A stretch of 64,000 nt of DNA, taken from NCBI GenBank assembly GCA_005406025.1, contig BGZK01001272.1:62001-126000 (forward strand), given 5' to 3'. Positions within the stretch are counted from its first letter, which is position 1; each line of letters begins with the position of its first letter. The translations under genes and the position numbers were made by a program. Shown in pieces: positions 12,111 through 22,849 of the stretch. This DNA is from Eumeta japonica. Lineage: Eukaryota; Arthropoda; Insecta; Lepidoptera; Psychidae. Under the pieces are notes generated by a model. That model was not told the DNA's origin. It was given only the letters and a program-made list of their open reading frames with translations, and did no database searches.

Positions 12111-12479
12111 ATTCGACACGTAGTATACTCTATATTCATTGTATATACTTCTGAACATCGTTTCGTTTCAGCCGTTGTACGTTTGCTGCCGGTCATAAGC
12201 TTCCCTTTTAGCCAGCTACAAACAGTTCCCGTCCCCACTCGTCAATCTCTTTTCTCCAACGGTTGCGGTAGCCATCACAATTCGATTTGCTGATTCTCTA
12301 AACTGTGATGTTTGCTATAGTTCTAATGTGTGACGGTAATAGCTATTTCTATCGCATGTTGAATGACTTTGAGTTTGTTTATAAGACGAACAGTGAGGAA
12401 CCACGTCTGGTATCCGTGTGTCATGAATATAGTAACACGCGTTGTTCAAGGAATTTCGTCTCTACACACTGAAATATAT

Positions 12480-12609
12480 TGGATATGTAGACGGTGTAAT
12501 TTCTCAAACGCGGCGGGCCTGGGCTGAATTTTTACCCAGTCGTACAGTTCACCCCAAGTAGACGTGTCAGTCGACAACTTCGATCGGAGAGTTCTCAACT
12601 ATTACTGCG
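12480..12609 (+). promoter_or_regulatory. Candidate promoter and non-coding first exon ending in a strong splice donor
   Basis: A CpG-containing segment contains an insect initiator-like TCAGTC (12567-12572, with the A at 12569 as possible +1). About 40 bases later it meets a near-consensus 5' splice site, ACTGCG followed by GTGAGTAC (intron would begin at 12610). Initiator elements of the TCAGT type are well known in arthropod promoters. The exon would be short and without a start codon. No TATA box is evident at -30. No downstream exon can be paired with it inside the window, so this is a hypothesis. Confidence 0.3.
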
Positions 12610-12614
12610 GTGAG

Positions 12615-13105
12615 TACTACATGAATATCTTACATAATTTTCATCCTGCCTATATGCATTATTATTCCACTCCTAACGAGGCTGTAACCATGACGCCAGG
12701 ATAAGGCGCTATTTAAAAAATCCTAAAAATGTATTTCCAGCCATTGACGTTTCTGATAGCTGTAATTCGTGTATTATAAAGTGATACTTATTTTAAACGC
12801 AAAAAGAAACTGTCGCTTTTGGCATCCCAAACCACATTATGATTTTGTCTTTAGCTACTTACCAACGGATATCTTAAATGGCAATACTAAAGTGTTAGAA
12901 AAAATAAATAAATTGCATATAAACGATCTTACTTTACTGTAGGAAGACATTTCACTTCCGTGTGTATTTATTACACAATAAACAGGTCATTAGTAGAGTT
13001 CTATTTCGTCATAAATTTATAATAAAATTTAATAGGTTGTTTAGTATTTATTTTTTGCGGTCAATTCAGGAATCTATATATACTACACTGATCCTGAAAA
13101 TTCTT
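12615..13105. other. AT-rich spacer
   Basis: No feature recognised; would be intronic if the first-exon hypothesis just upstream holds. Confidence 0.4.
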
Positions 13106-13108
13106 TCG

Positions 13109-13185
13109 TTTATAGAATGAAAGGACTTTCATTCATAAAATATAGAATATATTACATCGTCCTTGAGTAATATATTCTATATTTT
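13109..13185. repeat. Two overlapping hairpins
   Basis: The first stem pairs 13109-13123 with 13126-13139 (one bulged A, two-base loop). The second is an exact 18-bp stem pairing 13137-13154 with 13168-13185 around a 13-base loop. The second starts within the right arm of the first. Confidence 0.85.
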
Positions 13186-13189
13186 ATTT

Positions 13190-13445
13190 TGAGATTAGCA
13201 TTTATTCCATGTGTCTCGCCTTGATGTAAATGGCCGGTAGCGGAAGCTAAACTAAGAGCAAGGCGGGTAGCAGAATCGAGAGTAGAAACCGGGAAGAAAA
13301 TTGTAACCAAACATCGTAACCAATATCGGAACCAGAAAAATGTGACCAGGGTCAAATTGTAATATAGAAACGGGAGTGGAATCAATAGCGTGACCGGAAT
13401 CGTAATCAAGATCAGCGCCATAATCAGTATTGGATTCCAATCTGA
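13190..13445 (+). repeat. Degenerate hexanucleotide array 2
   Basis: Purine-rich on the plus strand, with 6-bp steps such as gaccgg, aatcgt, aatcaa, gatcag and CG or its decay products every six bases. It is preceded by ATTAGCATTTATTCC (about 13195-13209), which is matched by ATTAGCATTTACTCC at the start of the array near 36.3 kb. The alternating-residue translations on either strand are a by-product of the 6-bp period. Confidence 0.75.
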
Positions 13446-13449
13446 GATT

Positions 13450-14740
13450 TGTTTTTAACAGCGATAATAATCGACGAACGAAATAATCTCTATGAGAGCG
13501 AAGTCGCTAGCGGAAAGCTAGCGATGCTTATAACAGTATAATTAGTGCAAAATTTCCTTAATATAGTTATGCATTCGACCGGCCAAGTCTAAACCGAGAC
13601 AGTATTGTCACCGTTAACCGTAGAAAAGCGTCACCATCACCATCACTGCCTCCTCCTGCCAACTATACAGTTGTATGAACACACACTGTCTCAATACGCA
13701 CGCGCCCGCTGTATGCATGTCAGTTCTTTGCGCACGTTCTTGGGTGCTGCGCTGTCTGACCATTCATCTAATGAGGAACGCGATAATAATTTGTTAGTGC
13801 TTTGTAAATCGCTCACACATTATTGTCGCAGAATATTTTCTCTGCATATATCATGCAAACAACTTTTATATAAAATAAAACATTTGGAACCATTAATTTC
13901 TATATAAAATATGATTTCTTCACATAACTTTGATATAAAATATGATAATACTACATTGGTGACGATGACATTAATAAATATACACATAGTGCATAGGTAA
14001 AATTCATAATGTAACATAATATATGAGTAATGTAGAATTTTTTGTTGGTATGATAAAATTATCCAATCTTCCTGGCTTAAGACGAATTTATTTTATAATA
14101 TTTTCAAATTTATCAAATACTCTTGCCATCTATTTATTATTGTTGGCTGAGTGTCCTTATAATTACTTCTTTACATTTGTTAAATTATTATATCTTTACA
14201 ATATATTTAATTACCAATTACAATAAAAAATTACATTTAATCAAAAGAAAAAAATTAACATAACAACCACCTACTGGTCACAAAATCAAACCTTCATACA
14301 TTATATTCGAGCTAATATAGTAGTATATTTTATTTAAGCTATTATAGTACTGTATATTATTATTAAGTCGTTGCGCTAGAACAGACAGCACATGTAAAAA
14401 GTCTAACTTCGCCTCCCAGAATAATTTGTGTTTTCTCAAATGATCTAACGTATTATGATATCTTTAAAAGTATTAGAACATTGTATTTCCAATTCACATA
14501 CAAAATATATAAAATGTTTCGTTGTTTAATATCAAATTTAGAAATTTTGTTAAAAAATCTTACTTAATTGTATAAAAATATATTGAAATGTAAAATAAAA
14601 TAGAAAACTATTGTTGTATCGAAACTATACGTTCACACATAAAATATTAATAAGTACCTGTCATCCCGCATGGACACACAATGTGTTTTTTTAATTTTTT
14701 ATATGAAAAGATCTGGCTATCAAAATCCAATATCTTTCAC
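13450..14740. other. Non-coding sequence, GC-richer at its start then AT-rich
   Basis: From about 13560 to 13780 the composition is more balanced and a 100-codon frame (13605-13907) starts with a short histidine run encoded by a (CAC/CAT) stretch. It is not recognisable as a protein family. The remainder is AT-rich with nothing I can name. Confidence 0.4.
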
Positions 14741-14754
14741 GCTTTCAATTTTAA

Positions 14755-14822
14755 GGACACGCTCTTGATTCTAATCCCGATTCGATATTTGCTTTGGATT
14801 TCTGTCCCCGTTCCCCGGAAAA
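14755..14822 (-). repeat. Degenerate hexanucleotide array 3
   Basis: Pyrimidine-rich on the plus strand; 6-bp steps attcta, atcccg, attcga, tatttg, ctttgg, atttct, gtcccc, gttccc. The same period and phase of CG/TG as the other arrays, in the orientation of arrays 1 and 5. Confidence 0.65.
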
Positions 14823-14829
14823 TGCTGGT

Positions 14830-15280
14830 ATCAAAATGAAATTTAGGCTATAAGACTATCAAAATTAAATCGTATAGCTTTTTATGTAAGAAGAATTTTT
14901 ATACGTTCCTTCTCCATTTTTGATACATACCGCTGACGTACAGACCCGGCGGGTTCTACTGTTTTATTATATGTATAGATTTATGTACAATAAAACACTA
15001 GAATACATACTTAATGGTCTTACCACAAAATTTGACGTAAAACACATACGTATCAACAAACTGAAGCTTTGATAACATATACAGATGCTGTATATATAAC
15101 AAATATGACAGCACACACAAAAAACGCATGTGTTGTTCATCCCAACTTTTATGGTGCAACTAATGATAACTTATCACATGAATGGATCGTTTTTGTCCTT
15201 ACCGTAGGTGCATCAAAATCTGTGCTGAAACAAAATTTCGACGCAGAAGCTTCAAGGAATTTTCTGATCGTCTATCTATC
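14830..15280. other. AT-rich spacer
   Basis: No recognised feature; contains part of a 90-codon frame (15069-15341) without family resemblance. Confidence 0.4.
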
Positions 15281-15284
15281 ATTT

Positions 15285-15720
15285 CTCACATGGGCGAAGC
15301 CGCGGACATTTCGAGTATGCGACACAACCAGGCCGCTATAAGACCTAAAGCCGACTCTAGCTCACAAGGTCAATCATTCTATCCGATATTTCTTACTGCC
15401 CGATATTTCAACGGACGTATTTGTATTGGCTTCGGCTCGAGTCGGGGCACAGTTTTCTTTTATTCGACCGCTTGTTTTTCTGTTCGTAATTAGATTTGCG
15501 GCTCGAGTATTTTCGAAGCGCCTTCCGTTCCTCGCCGGCCGGTTGAGCGATCCGGTTGTGCATGTAATTTTACTTTATCGCCGTCGGGGGAACGATCCGT
15601 TTCGACTACGCCGATACGTGAGGTTTTCCGTCGAAGATATCGTCGGCAACAACAATCTTTGGCGTTTTCTCGGCAGTAGAAAGATCCTCGTGCGTAGGTT
15701 CACTTAAACAGTTAATTTAT
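15285..15720. other. CpG-rich islet with overlapping open frames, candidate 5' exon or promoter
   Basis: High CpG density and three overlapping plus-strand frames in different phases (15069-15341, 15182-15493, 15426-15707), which shows stop depletion rather than a single coding choice. The last frame (93 codons) is rich in R, F, V and L and is not recognisable. Such composition next to AT-rich DNA is common for insect 5' untranslated exons. There is no independent support. Confidence 0.25.
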
Positions 15721-15729
15721 TCAGTGTAT

Positions 15730-16340
15730 GAACGATTTTTCGTTACTTCGACCTCAAGGATATGGACTTGTGTTTTAGTCTATCCCTTCTGTGTCTGAAC
15801 GCTTGTATGTTTGTTCGTTAGCTTTCAGTTTTCGGAAGTTATTAGACGTAGAAAAGTTAACTTTTCGATAACGATACTTAGTGACGAATTAAAATGAAAA
15901 TCATGAAGATTATTGACAACATACCAAAAATTTACCTGTAAATAAATATTAATATTTTTTGGAAGAAATATTTTGAAAAGAATTTTTTGGATTCTTTTGT
16001 ATTTTGAAAATAAATATGATGAATACTGAAAATTTTTTCACCGTGTTTCAAAGTAATTGATTGACTCGCCTTTCTTCTCGACGCTTAAAAATATATCGAC
16101 GAAATATATTTATTCTTAAAAATGAGATTAATGAGAAAATTAATATTTAGGCTTTTTTTGTTATTATTAAAAATTGTACTTAGCTTATAGCTAGAAATAA
16201 GTGTTTATTTCGAAAAGTCAAACGGAATATGCACGTTCTTAACAAAATTCATCAACTTTTATATAAAATGTAAAATCTAACACCGAAATATTTTTATATT
16301 ATGGGGCCTATAAATGTGTAAACAAATGAGACGATCCACA
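15730..16340. other. AT-rich spacer
   Basis: Nothing recognisable; repeated short motifs such as gaaatattttgaaaag reflect low complexity. Confidence 0.5.
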
Positions 16341-16379
16341 TATATTTTAAGACGGACTTAGTTCAGAATCAAAAGAGCA

Positions 16380-16575
16380 ATTGCGATTAGAAACAAGATT
16401 AGGGTGAGAATCTGAAACGAGAGCGAAACAACTATTTGGAAGGGAGTACGGAACCGAGACCGAAATCAGAATCTAAAACAGGACCGGGATCGGTACTTAG
16501 AACACGAGCTGAATCAAAACCGATATTGGAACTGGAGTTAAAATCCAGAACAATAACGGCATTGGAGCAATGACT
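16380..16575 (+). repeat. Degenerate hexanucleotide array 4
   Basis: One of the clearest arrays: consecutive 6-bp steps ggaacc, gagacc, gaaatc, agaatc, taaaac, aggacc, gggatc, ggtact, tagaac, acgagc, tgaatc, aaaacc, gatatt, ggaact, ggagtt. The 60-codon minus-strand frame here is an artefact of the period, giving alternating D/S/G/V residues. Confidence 0.8.
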
Positions 16576-16679
16576 GACGCAGACGAAGCCGCAAAAACAG
16601 CTAATTACGTACATAAAATAAATTTATATATATACCAAAAGTCTGGTTGATAAATTATTACCACAGAATTATTATTTTA

Positions 16680-17050
16680 ATTACAGAAACCTAAGAAATC
16701 TTCAGCCTACTGGTTTCGGGAATTGGATTACCACATTTCGCTTTGTGGTTGCTGCGAAAGGCGCCCGGGGGACAGTCAAGGTATAATCCAACAGCGTCTG
16801 GCACTAGTCTAGTCTAGTTCTGCAAAGCGACAGTTATACCTAACTTTCGTAGGCGTACTACGCATAAACCCAAAAACTATTCAAGGCAACGGTATATGGT
16901 AGCTATATAATATGCCCGCCCGGCGCAAAGCCTAAAGCACTACGAACGTGGACCATAGCACAATCCAGTCCTTGATATCTGATAACGATCAAAGTTCAAA
17001 ATTAAATCACTCTTATGAACGAACTCCAAGGTCTTCGTTGTTCATATGGT
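16680..17050 (+). other. GC-richer islet ending in a strong splice-donor-like site
   Basis: The composition is more balanced than the flanks, with gcgcccggggg near 16761 and cccgcccggcgc near 16913. At its right end CATATG is followed by GTAAGTTTTT (donor at 17049), close to the insect 5' splice consensus. An in-frame ATG at 17015 would give a 34-base coding start before the donor, but no partner exon is visible. Candidate exon edge or conserved non-coding element. Confidence 0.25.
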
Positions 17051-17054
17051 AAGT

Positions 17055-18330
17055 TTTTGAAAAATATTATTAAAGAGAATAGTAATCTATTTATTCTTTA
17101 TTTATTATTTTTATTTTTATTTTATTTACTTTATTTATTATTAGAATAATAATCATTAATTTAACATTAAAGTTAGCGGATATTCAAACCGATAACCGTT
17201 AAGTAATGACCTCTGTCAAATATATTCAAAAACGTAATAACGTAATAAACCAGTTTATCTAAAAAATGCGGCCAACGTTCATTACTTAATCGCTATTTAA
17301 TATGAACATGTTATGTATCTGATACATAACATGTTTTTCTTTCCCATGTGTGACATCAAACAAAGAGGTTAATAAGGTGGTTTTGATTTTGACAATTTTC
17401 TTTTAATTCAATGGTTTCTAAAATTTTGAATTTCAGACACCGTTATTAGACAATACTCAAATAAGTTAAGAAATATGATTTGATTTTCACAATTTCGAGA
17501 TCGAAATGCCTTTGACTTTGTAACAGTTAAGGTATACCCGACATCTAAGAATTTATTCATTACTTTGGCTGAAGACACGAATTGGATTTTATGTTCAAAA
17601 TTAAAGTCTCTAGTAATTTAACTTGCCTGGCATCATGATAAAGCTAAATTATACCAAGAAATTTTAAATACATATTATTCCATTTTAATTTTCTAGAACC
17701 AATTACAGACGAGATTTCGGACTACCAGCACCGGGGCGGCAAGAAATAATTTTTATACAATGCAAAGATTCTCTGCTAATTAATTTTATTTCAGAATTTA
17801 ATCGGCCGGGACGAGAATAGCACTTCATCGCCATTAAATCCAGATTTGTGTCTTATTCCCTTCGTAATCGATCTTATTTTCTGAGGAATACGATTTATCT
17901 GTGAAAAGAATCTCCCAACAAAGAGGTAGAAATCTATCCAAAAAGCTTATGAGACCAAATTGTAGTTCTTTTTTATATTGTCCAAGCGAAAGTATGACGT
18001 AGTCTTTCTCGACAGTTCCTATTACATAACAAACCTTGTTTTCAGATTATTTAAAACTACGCTTGAAATTATTGAAGTAATTTTGAAATGTATCTGTAAA
18101 TAATATCCATTATGGAACATCACAAGTGTATCGGCTCGTCAATTTGATTTTTTCATAAATTTATTTTTGATGCTTCTTTACATGATAACGAATAAATGCG
18201 AATAAGACTCGCAGCACGAAAATTCCGTGCAGAGTTTATTATGTATTTTGATATTTTAAAAAACATTCGAAACATATTTGTGAATATTTTAAATTTTCTT
18301 AAGTAAAATCAAAAAAAATATTCAATATAC
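17055..18330. other. AT-rich sequence
   Basis: No gene recognised. It contains an exact 15-bp palindromic stem at 17305-17335, listed separately. Confidence 0.5.
17305..17335. repeat. Perfect 15-bp palindrome with a one-base centre
   Basis: The arms at 17305-17319 and 17321-17335 are exact reverse complements around a single T. Confidence 0.9.
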
Positions 18331-18339
18331 ATCAGTTTA

Positions 18340-18665
18340 CATCACAATCCATACACCAAATGCAAATATCAATTGGTAATCTCAAAAAAAAAATAATTTT
18401 ATTTGACAAATGAATTTCAAAATGATTCTTAAATTTCGATTTGTTTGTAAATTTTCTCGAAAAATGATCGTATTTTTTGATTGCTTCGACTTAGAAGCTT
18501 GATTTTTTATAGCTCTAGATGATAGTAAACTTGAGAATTTGATTTTAATTTCAACTAGATATCCTCACGTATTCCTAAAAAAAAAGAGATACACAGAAAG
18601 ATTGATAGGCAGACCGACTAACGGGCGGATAGCGTTCCTTTTAAAGCGCGAAACCCCAAAAATGA
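18340..18665 (+). mobile_element. Lepidopteran LINE-type 3' tail (non-coding)
   Basis: The segment has the layout of a common lepidopteran retroelement tail. It holds a T-rich stretch with gattgcttcgacttagaagc (about 18480-18500), then attcctaa, then a drifted gaca/gacg-type short repeat (agattgataggcagaccgac near 18600), then gcgttccttttaaagcg in place of the usual aagggttccgttttt. The terminal 'ggaaccctaaaa' has decayed to gaaaccccaaaaa. Assignment is by remembered resemblance and not alignment; the clade of the parent LINE is uncertain. Confidence 0.5.
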
Positions 18666-18669
18666 GTCA

Positions 18670-19470
18670 GCACATTCTTTCGAAATAAAATACCAACGTA
18701 AAATCTAAGCTCACTCTATATAGCACACCATATTGTAATAAAGTACATATCATTTTTTTTTTTTTGCGACTTGTATAACGATTTTCCACCAGTTCAAGAG
18801 GAGAACAAAAATTTTTCATCGCCACTTATAATAATAATATCAATATGCGCTATGAATGTAAGAAAAATCCATGGGTATATCCTTATACAGTGTTCAAAAT
18901 GAAAAAGGAATTTTCTCCAATAAAAATTTACTACTGTGTAACGATAAAGCTGCCAAACGCCTGACATTTAATTTAAAATATGTGCAGAAGCTTTTCAATT
19001 TTGTTAGCAACGGATAATTGAAATTAATCAACATTAAACCACCTGTATGTATACCTCGTTGCTCGTGACAAGTAGCGCACTTCTCTATTTCTGAAAAAAA
19101 TATTGTCTCAATTTTTTTTTATTAACAGTTCAGATTATATAATGAAACCAATTGATTAAAAAAAAATTAACAGTCGAAAGAGGAACTATTATAGAGCTGT
19201 TCCATTTTTAACGAAGGCCTAACCTACTATCCTGTTACCTTCCATTTTAATAATTAGAGCAACAATAATAAATAATATTATCTTTACTGTATTACAATTT
19301 CAATCCGATTATTTTATTATACTGCAATATTGAATTATGATGAGACTTTCAGCGTACCAAATGAAATTAAATTAAACGTTAAAAACCGTAGGTATTCATA
19401 TTCATGAAATACCAATTTTCCCTAACAGCTCTGTGAGCTTTGGCGTACAATGATTGAATAACTTCGGTTG
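18670..19470. other. AT-rich spacer
   Basis: No gene recognised. Two A/T homopolymer-rich inverted segments near 19105-19170 could pair loosely. Confidence 0.5.
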
Positions 19471-19479
19471 CAGTATTGC

Positions 19480-19600
19480 TTCAGTCTCGGTCCTGTTCTC
19501 GATTCTGATCGCGATTTCTGTTTTGTTTCTCACCGCGGTATGATCTGACCTTCCTACTTTCTGTTCTGATTCCACTCTCGATACGAATACCGGTTTCCCA
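19480..19600 (-). repeat. Degenerate hexanucleotide array 5
   Basis: Pyrimidine-rich on the plus strand: gtctcg, gtcctg, ttctcg, attctg, atcgcg, then phase slips, continuing ttctgttctgattccactctcgatacg. The same unit and orientation as arrays 1 and 3. Confidence 0.75.
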
Positions 19601-19609
19601 TAAATGATT

Positions 19610-20770
19610 CAATAGATGGCAACTGTTTGGACAAAAGGTATACTTATTTAATGGATTAGAACACGTTTAGCTCAGATCGCCTTAAGACCTACTCGTGATA
19701 GCAGTTAATGAAAGGTCTCCAAAAACCAAAACATGTGAGATTACACAACAGCTGACTGACTGTACAATGACAGTGATCATCTCCTTTTGTTCTTCAAAGA
19801 AACAGACAGATTGGACTGAATCACAGTGAAATTATTTCTTATATTGTCTACGTAACGAATACTATACGAGAAATAAATACGAATTTCTTAAGCCGCAACG
19901 CCATTATTTATGTTACACGACACACGTGACTCAAACTCGGTACAAGGCGCGCACGCGCCGACCACCCTAGCCCCCTCGCCCCTCGTCTGCCATTCAACGC
20001 CGACCATATTTGTTACCTCAGTCCGCTATAACTTGTATTTGCGTTCGTCCCAAAACAAATAACTTCTATAAACCGCTTTCGTATCATAGAATTATTTTTT
20101 TTAAGTTAATAAAATACGGTCGTATGTGTCGCTTTATGTACAACCCTTCGCTCTAAATGTGTATTCAGCGCGTCATTTCTATCGTACAGAGACCATAAAT
20201 ATTTCTCTATTTTTATACCCCTTAGACATTGTTTGTTCAATGAAACAGTATCTCCAGACGGCCTACCACAGACATCTATTACCTACGTTCGATATTTATT
20301 TTATTATCACAACTGTTAGATATTTGTCTAACGTAACTTAGCTCAGTTAAAAAAAGACGGAAACGGCAACAAAGACTAAATATAAATATATAATTACATG
20401 CGACAAAAAAAGACACTTTTCTTTTTGTTATATATTAGTCTAGTTCCCTTGTTCCGTTTTTTCGAATCCCACTTTGCCCTCTTAAGAAATTATGATTAAT
20501 GATTTAGTAAATTTCCTGTTCATTAACAATCTTTTTTTCGATTTGCGATATCTACAATATTTGAAATATTTGCCTTAAATAACCCCCTCTTCTTTTTTTA
20601 ATAAATAGTTCTTTTTTTAATTTTACATTTTTTTTTGCGGAGTTTAAATTTTCCAAAAACATTCTAGATTAAACTCCACATCGAATGACATTTTCATCAT
20701 AATTTTCTTAGAAGGCGAAATGGAATTCGATAAAACGAAACATGTAAACTAGACTAATATTACATATTAT
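19610..20770. other. Non-coding spacer with one GC-rich patch
   Basis: A GC-rich patch at about 19915-20000 contains CACGTG (19924) and gcgcgcacgcgccg. The remainder is AT-rich. No gene recognised. Confidence 0.45.
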
Positions 20771-20779
20771 GTAATGAAA

Positions 20780-21080
20780 TGATACTGCGGTGATGCCGAC
20801 CGGTGCATTGCCTTGCCTTCTGATTAGCAGAAACCGGGTCCGAATTTTTCAGAGAGTGATCCAGAGTGAACAGATACATTGAGTGAATAGATTCGTTCTT
20901 GACTTGAGTAGAAAACAAGATACCCGTTCTGTGCCTCGGAGAGCACGCTGCTCCGCCACCCCCAGACGTAGTTATCACGACATCAACTATGACTTGGCCT
21001 GTTCGACTAAACGAGTCACCCTTCACACTGATGTGGTTTTATTCTGGAAGTTTCAACTCACATTCGGCCAATAAGGAAAA
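20780..21080 (+). mobile_element. tRNA-derived SINE with RTE-like tail, copy 2
   Basis: The head carries a B-box-like gggtccgaattt (about 20836). About 100 bases on is gtgcctcggagagcacg (20931-20947), a phrase I know from the 3' region of lepidopteran RTE-type LINEs and SINEs that borrow their tail. The tail of the copy at 48.5 kb continues the same consensus (gagaacgcgttgagacgtcg). Short frames on both strands here are not coding. Confidence 0.6.
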
Positions 21081-21089
21081 CTTGAAAGT

Positions 21090-21425
21090 TCAAGCCTCCC
21101 ATTCTGAAATAAAGAGAAGAACAAATGACGCGGTAGGTTGTTTCTAAGACTTAGGTATCCTCCCCTAGGAATACGAAAATTCATCATTGTCAACATTAAA
21201 AACACAATCACAATTAATATTTACGAGAATTAATATTTAAGTTCATGCTTATAAAATAAAAAAAAATGTGCGCTTCCATATCTTTTGGATGGTCTATCCT
21301 TGAGAAGCGAAAGTGGGAAATATATTCGCATGGGTATCTCGCCAGGTAGAACAACCAATCACTCATGGACTTATCACGGATTCTCAAAAAAGATAAGACC
21401 AAACGAATTTAGATTCTAGAATTGA
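21090..21425. other. AT-rich spacer
   Basis: No feature recognised. Confidence 0.4.
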
Positions 21426-21427
21426 TG

Positions 21428-21501
21428 TTCTTTATATTACGTAGAGATAGATCTCTACGTAACATAAAGAATATAAATTCCTATTCTTGGTAGACCAAGA
21501 A
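21428..21501. repeat. Pair of adjacent hairpins, both with AG loops
   Basis: The first stem pairs 21428-21448 with 21451-21471 (21 bp, one mismatch) around AG. Twelve bases later a second, exact 8-bp stem pairs 21484-21491 with 21494-21501, also around AG. Confidence 0.85.
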
Positions 21502-22020
21502 CCGGTTTTAAGTAGTGTTTAAAGGGATTTTTTTTATCTACCCTAATATATAATTTATCTTTATCCGTCTCTGTCTCTCTCTCTCGCAATAGAATTTAGT
21601 AGAAAATGTAAATATACTCTATTTTTCACCTTTAAGTCCTATTGATTTGTAATTTGGTAAGAGTATTTTTCATGCGTCACATATGTTAATCAAATGGGAT
21701 CCCATTTGTTTGAAGCGTATTATTATGATAGTTCATAATAATAAGCTTTTAAGTAGTTGCGGAAGTGTAAATAGTTATACTTGTATTTTCAAACTTACAT
21801 TTAACAGTATGAACGGCAGTTATTCAAATATATTAGGTCGGGTAAAAGTTTTTTTCGTATTTATAAGTAAAAAATTGCAGTAAAATCTCTTTGGTTGTTT
21901 ATCGGGCTAATTTTAATACAATGAAATAGATGACATTTAAAAAAAAAGAAGAATAAAAAGTAAAAACGGCGTCCCGCCCTTTTTCTGTTGTTTTGCGGTT
22001 AGTTTTGATACGATTAAATA

Positions 22021-22715
22021 CAGTTGAACCTCGATAGCTCAAACCTCGGTAACTTAAAAACCTCTATAACTTAAAAAATAATATGTTCCCTTCCCATCAG
22101 AGCCCAAAACGTCTATAACTTAAAATACGCAACCTCTATAACTTAAATAAGTAATCTCTGTATTGGCCCTCAGTAACTTAAAGAAATGTTTCCACAACCT
22201 CTATAATATAAAATTGTTTGTCAATGAGTCATTTTGAAAGAGTGTGCAAAACAAAAGGTTTCGGTATTTATTGCTTGCACGTGATCACTAGTTAAATTGT
22301 TAACGTGTGCAAAACTAAAGGTTTCGGTATATATTGCTTGCACGTGTTCACTAGTTAAATTGTTAACGTAAACAATACATATGTCACCTATTGTTTGCTT
22401 CTTCGATATTCTTTAAAGCTTTGCGGCGGTTAGCCTTAAGACATAAGTAAGCCTTGGATCATAAGTTTTTGATCATTGTCCTGGAAACATCGCTTTACTT
22501 ACTGTGTGATAAAACTGGCTTAAAATGAGTTCAAAAAGAAAACTAACAACACTCACATACGCTGATAAAGGGTGGAACAAGGGTACATACATATATATGT
22601 ACATACCTACCTCTATATTAACCTATCCCTAACATAGACCCTTGATAACTTAAAACCTCTATAACTTAAAATATTTTGTGTTTCCCTTGGACTTTAACTT
22701 ATCGAGGTTCAACTG
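22021..22715 (+). mobile_element. pogo/Tigger-like DNA transposon, internally deleted, inserted in mariner B
   Basis: Terminal inverted repeats match perfectly for 16 bases: CAGTTGAACCTCGATA at 22021-22036 and its reverse complement ending at 22715. TA flanks both sides (22019-22020 and 22716-22717). CAGT-type ends and TA targets are typical of the pogo/Tigger group. At 22525 an ATG opens MSSKRKLTTLTYADKG, which resembles the N-terminus of pogo/Tigger (CENP-B-like) transposases, but the frame ends within about 20 codons. The element is therefore an internal-deletion derivative that would depend on a transposase supplied elsewhere. It carries nine same-orientation copies of a CCTCTATAACTTAAA-like iteron and a 63-bp tandem duplication (22242-22369). 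Confidence 0.85.
22242..22369. repeat. Two-copy 63-bp tandem duplication inside the pogo-like element
   Basis: The copy starting at 22242 (gtgtgcaaaacaaaaggttt...) repeats at 22305 with a few substitutions. Both contain ttgcttgcacgtg and cactagttaaattgttaacg. Confidence 0.9.
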
Positions 22716-22849
22716 TAGATAAAACTTTAAAAATTAAAAGTAAAAATGGTTTCCTGCCATTTTTCTATTGGTTTTCTGTCCGCCGAAATGAACGAATCTT
22801 ACGTAGAAATTTGAATATTTATTACAAAAAAGAGAAAAATGCGACACAG

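Noticed and set aside
13605..13907. 100-codon frame beginning with a histidine run
   Set aside because: The histidines come from a short (CAC/CAT) stretch; the remainder has no family resemblance.
1985..19930. Repeated CACGTG E-boxes at CpG-rich spots (about 1990, 5338, 6955, 7652, 8100, 19924)
   Set aside because: A rough count from base composition predicts several CACGTG in 64 kb by chance, so the number is not unusual, although four fall between 5.3 and 8.1 kb.
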